In this document: in pieces, positions 38,009 through 46,940 of the stretch | Position numbering within the stretch: the stretch's first letter is position 1 | How the letters are laid out: the number at the start of each line of letters is the position of its first letter | Source of the DNA: Shinella granuli | Lineage (GTDB): Bacteria; Pseudomonadota; Alphaproteobacteria; Rhizobiales; Rhizobiaceae | Direction: 5' to 3' | Assembly (NCBI RefSeq): GCF_004341885.1 | Contig: NZ_SLVX01000001.1 | Span: 558,001 to 622,000, forward strand | DNA: 64,000 bases | The notes under the pieces: model-generated | Seen by the model: only the letters and a program-made list of their open reading frames with translations | Database searches by the model: none | What the model was told of the DNA's origin: nothing | Program-made: the position numbers and the translations under genes

Positions 38009-39007
38009 TCAGAGCGCGGCCTTGACCTTTTCCGCGATATCCGGAGCGACCCACTTGGTCCACATGTCCGGATAGGTTTCGAGGAAGTGCTTGGCGGCGT
38101 CCTCGTTGGTGCCCTGGTTCTCGTCCATCCAGGCGAGAACCTTGCCGACCGTGCCGTTGTCCCACTGGCGCGTCTTCATGTAGTCCATGGCAACGCCGGC
38201 CTTTTCGGAGAAGGCCTTGGTCACGACGGTGAAGACGTCGGAGGTCGGATAGGAGTTGACCTTCGGGTTGGGGCAGTCCGGCACGGCGGTGCAGGCGTCC
38301 CAGTCGGCCTTGTCGTGTTCGACGCCGAAGGAGAGCTTGGTCATCTCGTACTTGCCGAGAATGGCGGTGGGCGCCCAGTAGTAGCCGAGCCAGCCGCTCT
38401 TCTTCTCGAAGGCATTGGCGATCGAGCCGTCGAGGCCCGCCGCCGAGCCCGTGTCGACGAGCGTGAAGCCGTCCTTGTCGGCATCCAGCGCGCGGTAGAG
38501 ATTGTCCGTCGAGACCTGGCAGTTCCAGCCCGAGGGGCAGTTGTGCACGGCGCCCTTGGAGGAGTCTTCCGGCGCGGGGAAGAGTTCCGGATGCTTCAGC
38601 GCGTCCTGCACGGTCTTGATGTCGGGATGCGCGTCGGCGAGGAATTTCGGGATCCACCAGCCTTCGACGCCGCCTTCCGAAAGCAGCGGCGCAAGCTGGA
38701 TCAGGCGGTCTTCGGCGATCGCCGCGTCGAGCGGCGTGCGCACGGCATTGACCCACATTTCGGGCGCGACGTCCGGCTCGCCCTTCTCGTTCATCGAGGT
38801 GAAGGTCGGCATCGTGTCGCCGGTCACCAGCGTGACCGAGCAGCCATAGCCGTTTTCGAGGATGAGCTTGTCGACATGGGCGGCGACGCCCGCCGAGGCC
38901 CAGTTCATTTCGGCGATCGAGACGTCGCCGCAGTCTGCCGCCTGGGCAGAACCGGCAAAGCCGTAAAGGCCGGCGGCAAGGATGGTGGAAGCAAGGAGCT
39001 TCTTCAT
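38009..39007 (-). CDS. quaternary-amine ABC transporter substrate-binding protein
   Basis: A 332-residue periplasmic binding protein of the OpuAC type with a signal peptide (1-23, AGSAQA). The mature protein has six cysteines (near ADCGD, YGCSV, HNCPSGWNC and DACTAVPDC), probably forming disulfides, and many aromatic residues (GGVEGWWIP, GWLGYYWAP) fit for a cation-pi box around a trimethylammonium group. The first gene of the transporter set, followed by a hairpin and then the permease. The substrate is probably betaine or a related compound. Confidence 0.9.
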   Translation of the reverse strand: MKKLLASTILAAGLYGFAGSAQAADCGDVSIAEMNWASAGVAAHVDKLILENGYGCSVTLVTGDTMPTFTSMNEKGEPDVAPEMWVNAVRTPLDAAIAEDRLIQLAPLLSEGGVEGWWIPKFLADAHPDIKTVQDALKHPELFPAPEDSSKGAVHNCPSGWNCQVSTDNLYRALDADKDGFTLVDTGSAAGLDGSIANAFEKKSGWLGYYWAPTAILGKYEMTKLSFGVEHDKADWDACTAVPDCPNPKVNSYPTSDVFTVVTKAFSEKAGVAMDYMKTRQWDNGTVGKVLAWMDENQGTNEDAAKHFLETYPDMWTKWVAPDIAEKVKAAL

Positions 39008-39641
39008 GGATTAAGACCTCCCAGTCTTGGATGCAGCGATCAACCCGGAAGGCAGCGCAGGCTACTGCGTTGTCCCGACTGCCCGAAAGTTTTGCGACAG
39101 CCACGGGGATCCGATGCCAGGTGAGGCGAGCCAATCCCCCTGCTGCAGCGACGCCGAGCCTTTTTCTGGTTTGCCGGCGGAACCCTGTCGCCGACAACCT
39201 ATCTTCGTGCGTCACAAGGGCAGCCTACGGGTTCTCATAGAGAAATCAACCTCCTGCGCGGCCGGCATATGGCCGACGGGCTGCTCCGGCCGCCCGAAAG
39301 GCTGAAATTCCAGCAACCTTGCGGTGGAAAAAATGGGCGTTTGCTCGCATCAGGGCAAATGATCAGGGGGTGGTTCGCACGGTAAGGCGCGATGGTCGCT
39401 GAAAGCGGACAAATCCTGTTCCGAATGCGCCGCTTCGGGCCTTAGGAAAATTATCGCAAAAATTTTCAAAAATAATCGCGATTCATCTTTGCTTAAGCTC
39501 CCGATAACGGTCCGGTAAGGATGTGCCGCTATTGGTTCTCTCACGGCGGGGGACATCGCCGCCTGCTCCGGAAAGGTATTGCGTACCGGGGTGCCTGGGC
39601 TCCGACGCGTTTTTGTCGGACGCCGCCATGCGTATTTTGGC
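39008..39641. promoter_or_regulatory. large gene-free region upstream of the transporter, with a TTGCGACA element
   Basis: No convincing gene lies here. A TTGCGACA at 39092-39099, 85 bases upstream of the binding-protein start, equals the element repeated before the GlxA-type regulator at 13.0 kb. A short hairpin TCCGAC...GTCGGA (39601-39620) surrounds a T-run. The stretch around 39430-39500 is AT-rich and may hold a promoter for an RNA read on the + strand. Confidence 0.35.
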
Positions 39642-39674
39642 AAGCCGTGCATCACCGGAAGGGATGCACGGCTT
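39642..39674 (+). terminator. 12-bp perfect hairpin, candidate end of a small RNA
   Basis: AAGCCGTGCATC (39642-39653) and GATGCACGGCTT (39663-39674) pair around ACCGGAAGG, followed by TCGCCGTTTC. No protein gene ends upstream on this strand, so the hairpin could end an untranslated RNA starting near 39500. Confidence 0.4.
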
Positions 39675-39692
39675 TCGCCGTTTCAGGGCAAT

Positions 39693-39723
39693 AAAAAACG
39701 CCGCCTCCCGGAGAGAGACGGCG
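39693..39723 (-). terminator. rho-independent terminator for the 47-residue gene
   Basis: On the minus strand a 9-bp GC stem (39715-39723 with 39699-39707, one mismatch) is followed by TTTTTTAT. It lies 36 bases after the stop of the 47-residue ORF and supports that ORF as a real gene. Confidence 0.75.
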
Positions 39724-39758
39724 CTATGCGAGCGGGACCTGACGTCGCGCTCGAAGGA

Positions 39759-39902
39759 TCAGCCGACGTTGCGCGTGCGGATGAAGCCGAGGGGACCGAG
39801 CGGCGCGTCCATGACGACGTTGCGCACGCGGGACTGGCTCTGGGGGGCTTCGCCGTTCCAGGCGATCTGTACGAAGTTCGGCTTGCTGAAGATGAACAGC
39901 AT
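39759..39902 (-). CDS. small hypothetical protein (47 aa)
   Basis: A 47-residue ORF starting MLFIFSKPNFVQIAWNGE, with a GGA at a fair distance before ATG 39902 and a strong terminator just after its stop. The mix of hydrophobic and polar residues and the end (LGPLGFIRTRNVG) look like a folded or conserved peptide rather than chance, and similar very short ORFs are seen in rhizobia. Too short for domain calls; no function can be given. Its own transcript is suggested by the isolated position. Confidence 0.55.
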   Translation of the reverse strand: MLFIFSKPNFVQIAWNGEAPQSQSRVRNVVMDAPLGPLGFIRTRNVG

Positions 39903-40148
39903 TGTCTTTGTCCTTGAAACCCGAAGCCACGCGCCTCGGCTGTGTGATGGCGTTGATATAGGCGTTCTCCACGCGGAAAACCATGGTTGTTCACGGCGCA
40001 ATATGTCGCAAAAGGAACAGCATGACAGCCATGCTCCCGGCGCATGGCGGTTCGCCGGGAAAAGGCGCGAGCAGCCGGGCGCGGATTGCGGCTAAATTGC
40101 GGTAGGTCAGGGCTTTTCGGCAATGGGCGGGAATGCTACGAGGACCGC

Positions 40149-41612
40149 ATGACCAGAACGATCATGCTCCAGGGCACCGGCTCGGATGTCGGAAAAACGG
40201 TATTGGTGGCGGGGCTGTGCCGCATTGCCGCCAATCGCGGGCTGAAGGTGCGCCCCTTCAAGCCGCAGAACATGTCGAACAATGCCGCCGTCTCGGCCGA
40301 TGGCGGCGAGATCGGCCGGGCCCAGTGGCTGCAATCGCTGGCCGCCCGCGTGCCGTCCTCCGTGCACATGAACCCGGTGCTCCTGAAGCCGCAATCGGAC
40401 GTCGGCAGCCAGATCATCGTGCAGGGCAGGGTGTTCGGCCAGGCGAAGGGGCGCGACTACCAGGCGCTGAAGCCGAAGCTGATGGGCGCCGTCATGGAAA
40501 GCTTCGAGACGATCGCGGACGGCGCCGATCTCGTCGTCGTCGAGGGCGCGGGCTCGCCGGCGGAAATCAACCTCCGGGCCGGGGACATTGCCAATATGGG
40601 CTTTGCCACGCGCGCCGGCGTGCCGGTCGTGCTCGTCGGCGACATCGACCGCGGCGGCGTCATCGCCTCGCTTGTCGGCACCTATGCCATCCTGCCGGAA
40701 GAGGACCGGCGCATGGTCACCGGCTATCTCATCAACAAGTTCCGGGGCGATGTGACGCTGTTCGACAGCGGCATTGCCGAGATCGCCCGCTTCACCGGCT
40801 GGCCCTGTTTCGGCGTCGTGCCGTGGCTGAGAGAGGCGGCGCGCCTGCCGGCCGAGGATTCGGTGGTGCTGGAGCGGCTGGCCAGGGGCGAGGGCGGGGC
40901 GCTGAAGGTCGCCGTGCCCGTTCTCTCCCGCATTGCCAATTTCGACGATCTCGATCCGCTGAAGGCCGAGCCGGAGGTGGACCTCGTCTTCGTGCGGCCG
41001 GGCGAGCGGCTTCCGGCCGATGCCGGCCTTGTCGTCCTGCCGGGCTCGAAATCCACCATCGCGGATCTCAGGGATTTCCGTGCCGCCGGCTGGGACCGCG
41101 ACCTTGCCCTGCACATGCGCCGCGGCGGACGGGTCATCGGCATCTGCGGCGGCTACCAGATGCTCGGCAGCCGCGTCACCGACCCGCTCGGCATCGAGGG
41201 CAGTGAACGGGAGGTCGAGGGGCTCGGCCTGCTGGCGGTCGAGACCGAGATGGCGCCGGAAAAGACCGTGCGCAACAGCACGGCCCGCTCGCTGCAATAT
41301 GACGTGCCGCTCGAAGGCTATGAGATCCATCTCGGCCGCACCACCGGGCCGGATGCGCTGCGTCCCTCCGTCAGCATCGACGGGCGGCCGGACGGCGCGC
41401 TCTCGCCCGACGGACGGGTGATGGGCACCTATCTGCACGGTCTTCTGTCGAGCGACGCCTATCGCGCCGGGCTGCTTGCCGATTTCGGCATCGAGGGCGG
41501 CGGCTTCGATTACCGGGCGAGCGTCGATGCGGCGCTCGACGGCGTGGCGGCGGAGCTGGAGGCGGTTCTCGATCCGCGCTGGCTCGATGGCCTGATTAAA
41601 CCGGCCTTCTGA
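40149..41612 (+). CDS. cobQ: cobyric acid synthase CobQ
   Basis: Adds amide groups to four side chains of adenosylcobyrinic acid a,c-diamide using glutamine and ATP. The 487-residue protein has an N-terminal dethiobiotin synthetase-like domain with GTGSDVGKT near residue 10 and a C-terminal class I glutamine amidotransferase domain with the nucleophile C333 in GICGGYQ. The late His in GTYLHGLL completes the site. GAGGACC precedes ATG 40149. It is separated from the other cobalamin genes by a TolA-like gene, and no B12 box was found upstream. Confidence 0.96.
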   Translation: MTRTIMLQGTGSDVGKTVLVAGLCRIAANRGLKVRPFKPQNMSNNAAVSADGGEIGRAQWLQSLAARVPSSVHMNPVLLKPQSDVGSQIIVQGRVFGQAKGRDYQALKPKLMGAVMESFETIADGADLVVVEGAGSPAEINLRAGDIANMGFATRAGVPVVLVGDIDRGGVIASLVGTYAILPEEDRRMVTGYLINKFRGDVTLFDSGIAEIARFTGWPCFGVVPWLREAARLPAEDSVVLERLARGEGGALKVAVPVLSRIANFDDLDPLKAEPEVDLVFVRPGERLPADAGLVVLPGSKSTIADLRDFRAAGWDRDLALHMRRGGRVIGICGGYQMLGSRVTDPLGIEGSEREVEGLGLLAVETEMAPEKTVRNSTARSLQYDVPLEGYEIHLGRTTGPDALRPSVSIDGRPDGALSPDGRVMGTYLHGLLSSDAYRAGLLADFGIEGGGFDYRASVDAALDGVAAELEAVLDPRWLDGLIKPAF

Positions 41613-41749
41613 AACGTTCAGACATCGGGTTCCTCCGCTGCCGGCCTGCCGCACCAAAGTTGCGCCAGAATTCGGTGCGAGGAGTGACGGAAATCCGCCC
41701 GGGATCGCCGGGCGCTGGCGCCTTCGCGCGATCCGAAAGGGTGGGATAT

Positions 41750-43630
41750 ATGGGTTCTGGACCTCTCGCACGCTCCGTTCTGGTGCGGCTCGGCATTGCC
41801 GGCATCGTCGGGCTCTCGCTCGCCGGCCAGCCGGCGGTCGCCTTTGCCCAGGCTGCGACCGGCAAGGAGGCCGGCAGCGCCGGCAAACGCTGGGAAGAGG
41901 AGTTCTCGCTCTGGCAGAAGGTCTCGGCCGGCAGCGATGTCGCGCAATATGAAGGCTATCTGAAGCAATATCCGAACGGTACCTTCGCCTCCATGGCGCG
42001 CCTGCGCATCGCCGAACTGCAGGCCGCCGCCAAGGCGAAGCCGGCGACGGGCGCCTCCGAGCAGGCCGAGGCGGATGCCAAGGCCAAGGCCGACGCGGCG
42101 GCGGCCGCCGAAAAGGCGAAGGCTGAGGAACTGGCTGCTGCGGACAAGGCCAAGGCCGAAGAAGAGGCCCGCAAGACCGCGGAGGCCGAGAAAGCCAAGG
42201 CGGATGCGGAAGCGGCGCGCTTGAAGGCCGAGGAAGAGGCGCGGAAGGTGGCGGAGGCCGAGAAGGCGAAGGCCGATGCGGAAGCCGCGCGCCTGAAGGC
42301 CGAAGAGGACGCGCAGAAAGCGGCGGAAGCCGAAAAGGCGAAAGCCGATGCAGAGGCGGCGCGCCTGAAGGCGGAAGCGGACGCCAAGAAGGCGGAGGAA
42401 GCCGCCACGGCGCGCAAGCTTGCCGAGGAAAAGGCTGCGGCCGAGGAGAAGGCGCGCGCGGAAGCCGCTGCGGCGGAAAAGGCCCGCGCCGAAGAGGCCG
42501 CCCGCCTGAAGGCGGAGACGGAAGAGAAGGAAGCGGCCGCCCGCAAGCTTGCCGAGGAGCAGGCCGCCGAGGCCGAGCGGCTGAAGGCGGAGGCCGCTGC
42601 CGCTGCCGAGAAGGCCAAGGCGGAGGAAGCCGCCCGCCTGAAGGCCGAGGCCGAGCGCCAGAAGGCCGAAGAGGCCGCCGCCGCGGAAAAGGCGCGTGCG
42701 GAAGAGGAAGCCGCTGCCCGGCGCGAGGCCGAGACCCGGCGCGTCGAAGCGGAAAAGGCTGCCGCGGCCGAGAAGGCGCGGATCGAGGAGGAGGCCGCCG
42801 CTGCCCGCAAGCTTGCGGAGGAAAAGGCCGCCGAGGTGGAACGGCTGAAGGCGGAAGCCGCCAAGGCCGCTGCCGACGCCGAGGCCAAGGCCGCCGAGGC
42901 GGCCCGCCTTGCCGAGGAAGCCGAAAAACGCGCCGAGGAAGCGGCCGCCGCCGAACGGGCCGCGCAGGCGAACGACACCGCGGCCCGCGAAAACGAAGCG
43001 CAGGACGCGGACACGAAGAACCGCGGCCTTGCCGTAGAACGGGCCGACGATGCGGCGAAACGCGAGGAGGAGACCTTCCAGAAGGCCGTGCTCGACGGTT
43101 CGGAAAAGGCCTTCCGCGCCTATCTCGACGCATATCCGGACGGCCGCTTCGTCGCCGATGCGCGCGAGCGCCTTGCGGCGCTGGCAGACACGGCCCGGCA
43201 GGCGGCCAAGCCGAAGCAGGAAAGCGAAACGGCCACCGTCGAGACCGAGCGCAAGGCCGAGCAGCCGGTCGTCGATCGCCGCGAGGCCTATATGGATCGC
43301 TCGACCCGCGTGCAGGCGCAGCGCTGGCTGAGCATGCTCGGCTTCAACACCTATGGCGTCGACGGCGTCTTCGGTTCGCGCACCCGCGCCGCGATCGCCG
43401 CCTGGCAGGGCTCGTCCGGTTACCGCGCCGACGGTTATCTCTCCCGCCAGCAGTACCGCGCCCTCCGGCAGGCGGCGCAATATGCCGAGGCCCGGCAGAA
43501 TCGCCAGCGCCGCTACCAGCAGGACTATGACGTGCTCGAAGGCCCGGTCGACGGCTATTACGAGCGCTACTACCGCGACGACGGCTATTACAATGGCGGC
43601 GGTGGCGTGGTGATCATCCCCGGCTATTGA
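41750..43630 (+). CDS. peptidoglycan-binding domain protein with long Ala/Glu/Lys coiled-coil repeats
   Basis: A 626-residue envelope protein. Signal-like segment at 10-35 (end AFAQA); then a 40-residue motif (about 50-90; YEGYLKQYPNGTFASMARL). A long TolA-like coiled coil (about 95-430) follows, including three 24-residue tandem repeats at residues 143-214. A second copy of the first motif (about 440-480; FRAYLDAYPDGRF) comes next, and a PG_binding_1 domain (about 519-572) ends with a Tyr-rich tail. The start ATG 41750 has GGGTGGG upstream. It probably spans the periplasm and holds peptidoglycan. It sits between cobalamin genes but has no evident link to them. Confidence 0.82.
   Translation: MGSGPLARSVLVRLGIAGIVGLSLAGQPAVAFAQAATGKEAGSAGKRWEEEFSLWQKVSAGSDVAQYEGYLKQYPNGTFASMARLRIAELQAAAKAKPATGASEQAEADAKAKADAAAAAEKAKAEELAAADKAKAEEEARKTAEAEKAKADAEAARLKAEEEARKVAEAEKAKADAEAARLKAEEDAQKAAEAEKAKADAEAARLKAEADAKKAEEAATARKLAEEKAAAEEKARAEAAAAEKARAEEAARLKAETEEKEAAARKLAEEQAAEAERLKAEAAAAAEKAKAEEAARLKAEAERQKAEEAAAAEKARAEEEAAARREAETRRVEAEKAAAAEKARIEEEAAAARKLAEEKAAEVERLKAEAAKAAADAEAKAAEAARLAEEAEKRAEEAAAAERAAQANDTAARENEAQDADTKNRGLAVERADDAAKREEETFQKAVLDGSEKAFRAYLDAYPDGRFVADARERLAALADTARQAAKPKQESETATVETERKAEQPVVDRREAYMDRSTRVQAQRWLSMLGFNTYGVDGVFGSRTRAAIAAWQGSSGYRADGYLSRQQYRALRQAAQYAEARQNRQRRYQQDYDVLEGPVDGYYERYYRDDGYYNGGGGVVIIPGY
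42176..42391 (+). repeat. three 72-bp tandem repeats inside the coiled-coil gene
   Basis: Units 42176-42247, 42248-42319 and 42320-42391 each encode a version of AEAEKAKADAEAARLKAE plus a short tail, in frame with the host gene. The period of 72 bases keeps the reading frame when copy number changes. Confidence 0.8.
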
Positions 43631-43721
43631 GATCGCGACGGCCGGACGGCGGTTTCAGCACAGATGATGACGCTGCCGGTCGATTGACTTCGCAGGGGCG
43701 GAAGCATAATCATCCGGAATA

Positions 43722-44066
43722 TTGGATGGTTCCCGGATCCGGAAACGGATCGGGGAGTAAATGGGAATGTGACGCGGCGGACCCAATCAGGGCGCTGCAA
43801 TCACGGCCGACCCCGCGACTGTAGAGTGGCGAGGGACGCCCATCTGGACGGGAGGATCTGCGCGGAACGGGGCAATGGTGCCTTCGCCCCGCGTCTTGAC
43901 GACCAGCCGGAAAAGCCACTGGGTGGCATCGCGATCAGCAGGGGTTGGACGCCTCTTTCTCTACGAATCGTCCGCCTTTTCGCGATGCCGGAGCCTGGGA
44001 AGGCGAGGGTGCCCCGCAGGCGTTTTTGGACGCCGGACGCTGCGAGCCAGGAGACCTGCCAGCCAA
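43722..44066 (+). promoter_or_regulatory. cobalamin riboswitch
   Basis: Conserved parts of a cobalamin riboswitch are visible: GGGAATGTGACGCGG (about 43763), GGCCGACCCCGCGACTGTAGA (about 43805) and the B12 box AGCCAGGAGACCTGCC at 44045-44060. It lies just before cbtB and faces the cbtB to cobO genes, so it should lower their expression when cobalamin is plentiful. The 5' edge is approximate. Confidence 0.9.
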
Positions 44067-44124
44067 TGTAAGGGCATTTCGTCCGACCTGGGGAGGTTTC
44101 CCCGCTGCCTGCACGGAGGTTGTC

Positions 44125-44301
44125 ATGGCTGTTTCGACTACGTCTTCTGTTACCCTTTCCGCAAACGATCGTCTCGTCGCCGGTGTCCTCGCTCTCCTGC
44201 TCGGCGCCTTCCTGGTCTTCGGTGCCGGCCTTGCGAATTCCGCCGTGCTGCACGACACGGCCCACGATACGCGTCACTCCTACGGCTTTCCCTGCCACTA
44301 A
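44125..44301 (+). CDS. cbtB: cobalt transporter subunit CbtB
   Basis: A 58-residue membrane protein with one helix (about 17-40) and a histidine-rich end (HDTAHDTRHSYGFPCH) that is the hallmark of CbtB and likely binds cobalt. It is directly behind the cobalamin riboswitch and ahead of cbtA by 12 bases. CbtA and CbtB together are a predicted cobalt uptake system found beside B12-controlled genes. A GGAGG lies at the right distance from ATG 44125. Confidence 0.93.
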   Translation: MAVSTTSSVTLSANDRLVAGVLALLLGAFLVFGAGLANSAVLHDTAHDTRHSYGFPCH

Positions 44302-44313
44302 GGAGTTCTTGAC

Positions 44314-45108
44314 ATGATCGTTCGTTATCTCCTGGCTGCCCTGGTGGCCGGGCTGTTCTCCGGCGTGCTGATGACGGCCGCCCAGGAGGCCCGGGTCGTT
44401 CCGCTCATCCTGCATGCCGAGGAATTCGAGGGCGGCGACGAAGCCGCGCCCGCTGCGGAAGGCACGACGCCCGGCACCGGCACGGAAGGCGCCGCCCAGA
44501 CGCAGGACCATTCCTCGCTCGGCGCCGTCATCCTGGACGTCGTCTCCGCGCTCTCGCCGGTCTCCGTCGCCTATGCCCACGAGGGCGAGGACCACGAGGA
44601 GGGCGGCATCATGTTTGGCATGAGCCGGTTCTCCGGCACGCTGCTCGCCAACCTCGTCACGGGCGCCGGTTTCGGCCTCCTGCTCGCCGGCTTCAGCCTC
44701 GTTTCCGGCCATCCGATCACGGTGGCGAACGGCGCGCTCTGGGGCGCGGCGGGGTGGCTTGCCGTGCACATGCTGCCGGCCATCGGCCTGCCGCCGGAGC
44801 TTCCGGGCTTCCCCGCCGCCGATCTCGGCGACCGCCAGGTCTGGTGGATCGCGACCGTCATCCTGTCGGCGGCCGGCCTCTACCTGCTGTTCCTCAAGCA
44901 GAACATCGTCGCCAAGGTCATCGGAATCGTGCTGATCGCGGCGCCGCAGGTCTATGGCGCGCCGCAGCCGGGCGACATCTCCAGCAACGTTCCGGCCGTG
45001 CTCGGCGCGGAATTCGCCGTCGCCGCCCTGGCCACGACCCTGTTCTTCTGGATCGTGCTCGGCCTCTCGCTCGGCTTTGCCAACGAGAAGATCGCCAAGG
45101 CTGCCTGA
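44314..45108 (+). CDS. cbtA: cobalt transporter CbtA
   Basis: A 264-residue inner-membrane protein with about six helices. It has a short loop rich in Glu and His ([11 protein letters not shown], about residue 88-98) that may gather cobalt. It matches CbtA in length and in the [12 protein letters not shown] start. It forms the likely transport partner of CbtB, which lies 12 bases upstream under the same riboswitch. It precedes cobU by one base. Confidence 0.93.
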   Translation: MIVRYLLAALVAGLFSGVLMTAAQEARVVPLILHAEEFEGGDEAAPAAEGTTPGTGTEGAAQTQDHSSLGAVILDVVSALSPVSVAYAHEGEDHEEGGIMFGMSRFSGTLLANLVTGAGFGLLLAGFSLVSGHPITVANGALWGAAGWLAVHMLPAIGLPPELPGFPAADLGDRQVWWIATVILSAAGLYLLFLKQNIVAKVIGIVLIAAPQVYGAPQPGDISSNVPAVLGAEFAVAALATTLFFWIVLGLSLGFANEKIAKAA

Positions 45109-45109
45109 C

Positions 45110-45634
45110 ATGACATCGACATCGCCCGGAGCCGTCCTGGTTCTGGGCGGTGCGCGTTCCGGAAAATCCGCTTTTGCCGAGAGGCTGGTCGTCGAGACCG
45201 GCCTCTCGCGTCATTATATCGCCACCGGCCGCGCCTTCGACGACGAGATGCGCGCGCGCATCGCGCGGCACCGGGAAGACCGCGGCGACGGCTGGCAGAC
45301 GCATGAGGAGCCGCTGGCGCTCGCCGCGCGCATAAGGGACGTGGCGCGGGCCGACAGGGCCGTGCTCGTCGACTGCCTGACGCTGTGGGTGACGAACCTG
45401 ATGCTGGAAGAGCGGGACATCGCCGCCGAATTCTCCGGACTCCTGGAGGCCATCCGGCAGGCGCCCGGCCGCATCGTCCTCGTCTCCAACGAGGTCGGCC
45501 TCGGCATCGTGCCTGACAATCGCATGGCGCGCGAATTCCGCGACCATGCTGGGCGGCTGCACCAGCAGGTCGCCGCCCTCGTGCCTGAAGTCTATTTTGT
45601 CGCGGCCGGACTGCCGCTGAAAATGAAGGGTTGA
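45110..45634 (+). CDS. cobU: bifunctional adenosylcobinamide kinase / adenosylcobinamide-phosphate guanylyltransferase
   Basis: A 174-residue enzyme (CobP in the aerobic nomenclature) that phosphorylates adenosylcobinamide and then adds GMP for attachment of the lower ligand. The P-loop GGARSGKS is at about 13-20, and the DCLTLWVTN and [13 protein letters not shown] motifs are typical. It follows cbtA by one base and precedes cobW by three, forming a single operon under the cobalamin riboswitch. Confidence 0.95.
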   Translation: MTSTSPGAVLVLGGARSGKSAFAERLVVETGLSRHYIATGRAFDDEMRARIARHREDRGDGWQTHEEPLALAARIRDVARADRAVLVDCLTLWVTNLMLEERDIAAEFSGLLEAIRQAPGRIVLVSNEVGLGIVPDNRMAREFRDHAGRLHQQVAALVPEVYFVAAGLPLKMKG

Positions 45635-45637
45635 GCC

Positions 45638-46687
45638 ATGCTGCAACAGAAGATCCCCGCCACCGTCATCACCGGCTTCCTCGGCGCGGGCAAGACGACG
45701 ATGATCCGCAACCTCCTGCAGAATGCGGGGGGGAAACGCATCGCGCTCATCATCAACGAGTTCGGCGATCTCGGCGTGGACGGCGACGTGCTGAAGGGCT
45801 GCGGCGCGGAGGCCTGCAGCGAGGACGATATCATCGAGCTCACCAACGGCTGCATCTGCTGCACCGTCGCCGACGACTTCATCCCCACCATGACGAAGCT
45901 CCTGGAGCGGGAGAACCGTCCGGATCACATCGTCATCGAGACCTCGGGCCTTGCCCTGCCGCAGCCGCTCGTCGCGGCCTTCAACTGGCCGGAAATCAAG
46001 ACGCAGGTGACGGTCGACGGCGTCATCACCGTGGTCGACAGCGCCGCCGTCGCCGCCGGCCGCTTTGCCGACGATCACGACAAGGTGGATGCGCTGCGCG
46101 TCGAAGACGAAAACCTCGACCATGAAAGCCCGCTGGAAGAACTGTTCGAGGACCAGCTCACCGCCGCCGACCTCATCGTGCTCAACAAGACCGACCTGAT
46201 CGATGCCGACGGCCTGAAGTCGGTGCGTGACGAGGTCGCCTCCCGCACCGCCCGCAAGCCCTCGATGATCGAGGCGAAGAACGGCGAGGTCGCCGCCGCC
46301 GTGCTGCTCGGCCTCGGCGTCGGCACGGAGGACGACATCGCCAACCGCAAGTCGCACCACGAACTGGAGCACGAGAATGGCGAGGAGCACGACCACGACG
46401 AATTCGACAGCTTCGTCGTCGAGCTGCCCGCCATCGCCGAGCCGGCCGCCTTCATCGAGCGCCTCAAGGGCGTGATCGCCGAACATGACGTGCTGCGCGT
46501 CAAGGGCTTCGCCGACGTGCCCGGCAAGCCGCTGCGCCTGCTCGTCCAGGCCGTCGGCAGCCGCATCGACCACTATTTCGAGCGCGCCTGGGTCCCGGGC
46601 GAGACCCGCGGCACCCGCCTCGTCGTCATCGGCCTGCACGACATGGACGAAGCCGCCGTGCGCGCGGCCATCGCCGCGGCGGTGTGA
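45638..46687 (+). CDS. cobW: cobalamin biosynthesis GTPase CobW
   Basis: A 349-residue G3E-family GTPase thought to handle cobalt for the chelatase. It has Walker A (GFLGAGKTT), the metal motif GCICC, the NKTDL base motif and a His-rich linker (HHELEHENGEEHDHDE, about 243-258). The CobW C-terminal domain ends the protein. It lies directly ahead of cobN, the large subunit of the cobaltochelatase, separated by a 253-base repeat-bearing gap. Confidence 0.96.
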   Translation: MLQQKIPATVITGFLGAGKTTMIRNLLQNAGGKRIALIINEFGDLGVDGDVLKGCGAEACSEDDIIELTNGCICCTVADDFIPTMTKLLERENRPDHIVIETSGLALPQPLVAAFNWPEIKTQVTVDGVITVVDSAAVAAGRFADDHDKVDALRVEDENLDHESPLEELFEDQLTAADLIVLNKTDLIDADGLKSVRDEVASRTARKPSMIEAKNGEVAAAVLLGLGVGTEDDIANRKSHHELEHENGEEHDHDEFDSFVVELPAIAEPAAFIERLKGVIAEHDVLRVKGFADVPGKPLRLLVQAVGSRIDHYFERAWVPGETRGTRLVVIGLHDMDEAAVRAAIAAAV

Positions 46688-46753
46688 GTTTCGGCATGAG
46701 CATGCGGCAGTCTCCTTCCTCGGCGTTTCAGGTACGGTTTGGCCTTTTTGGGC

Positions 46754-46923
46754 GTGCCGTGCCGGCGGATCCTCGGGTCGAGCCCGAGGATGACGGAGGG
46801 GAGGAGAGGCCGCAGAGCCTATCGATCGGTGCGGCAGGGACAACCGTGGCTGTTGTCCGCCGCCCCGTCCTTCTGTCGTCATCCTCGGGCTTGACCCGAG
46901 GATCCACCGGCACGGCACGCCGG
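46754..46923. repeat. inverted pair of palindromic elements (TCGGGTCGAGCCCGA family)
   Basis: Copies at 46754-46797 and 46877-46923, each with a hairpin like CCTCGGGTCGAGCCCGAGG and outer GTGCCG or CGGCAC ends, in opposite orientation. They fill the gap between cobW and cobN. The second family copy occurs at 35.6 kb. Confidence 0.75.
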
Positions 46924-46940
46924 CAAAGGGGAGGCGCCGC

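Noticed and set aside
39903-40148. Cobalamin riboswitch before cobQ
   Set aside because: No B12 box or CCCGCGACTGT-like core is visible, although the gap is long enough.
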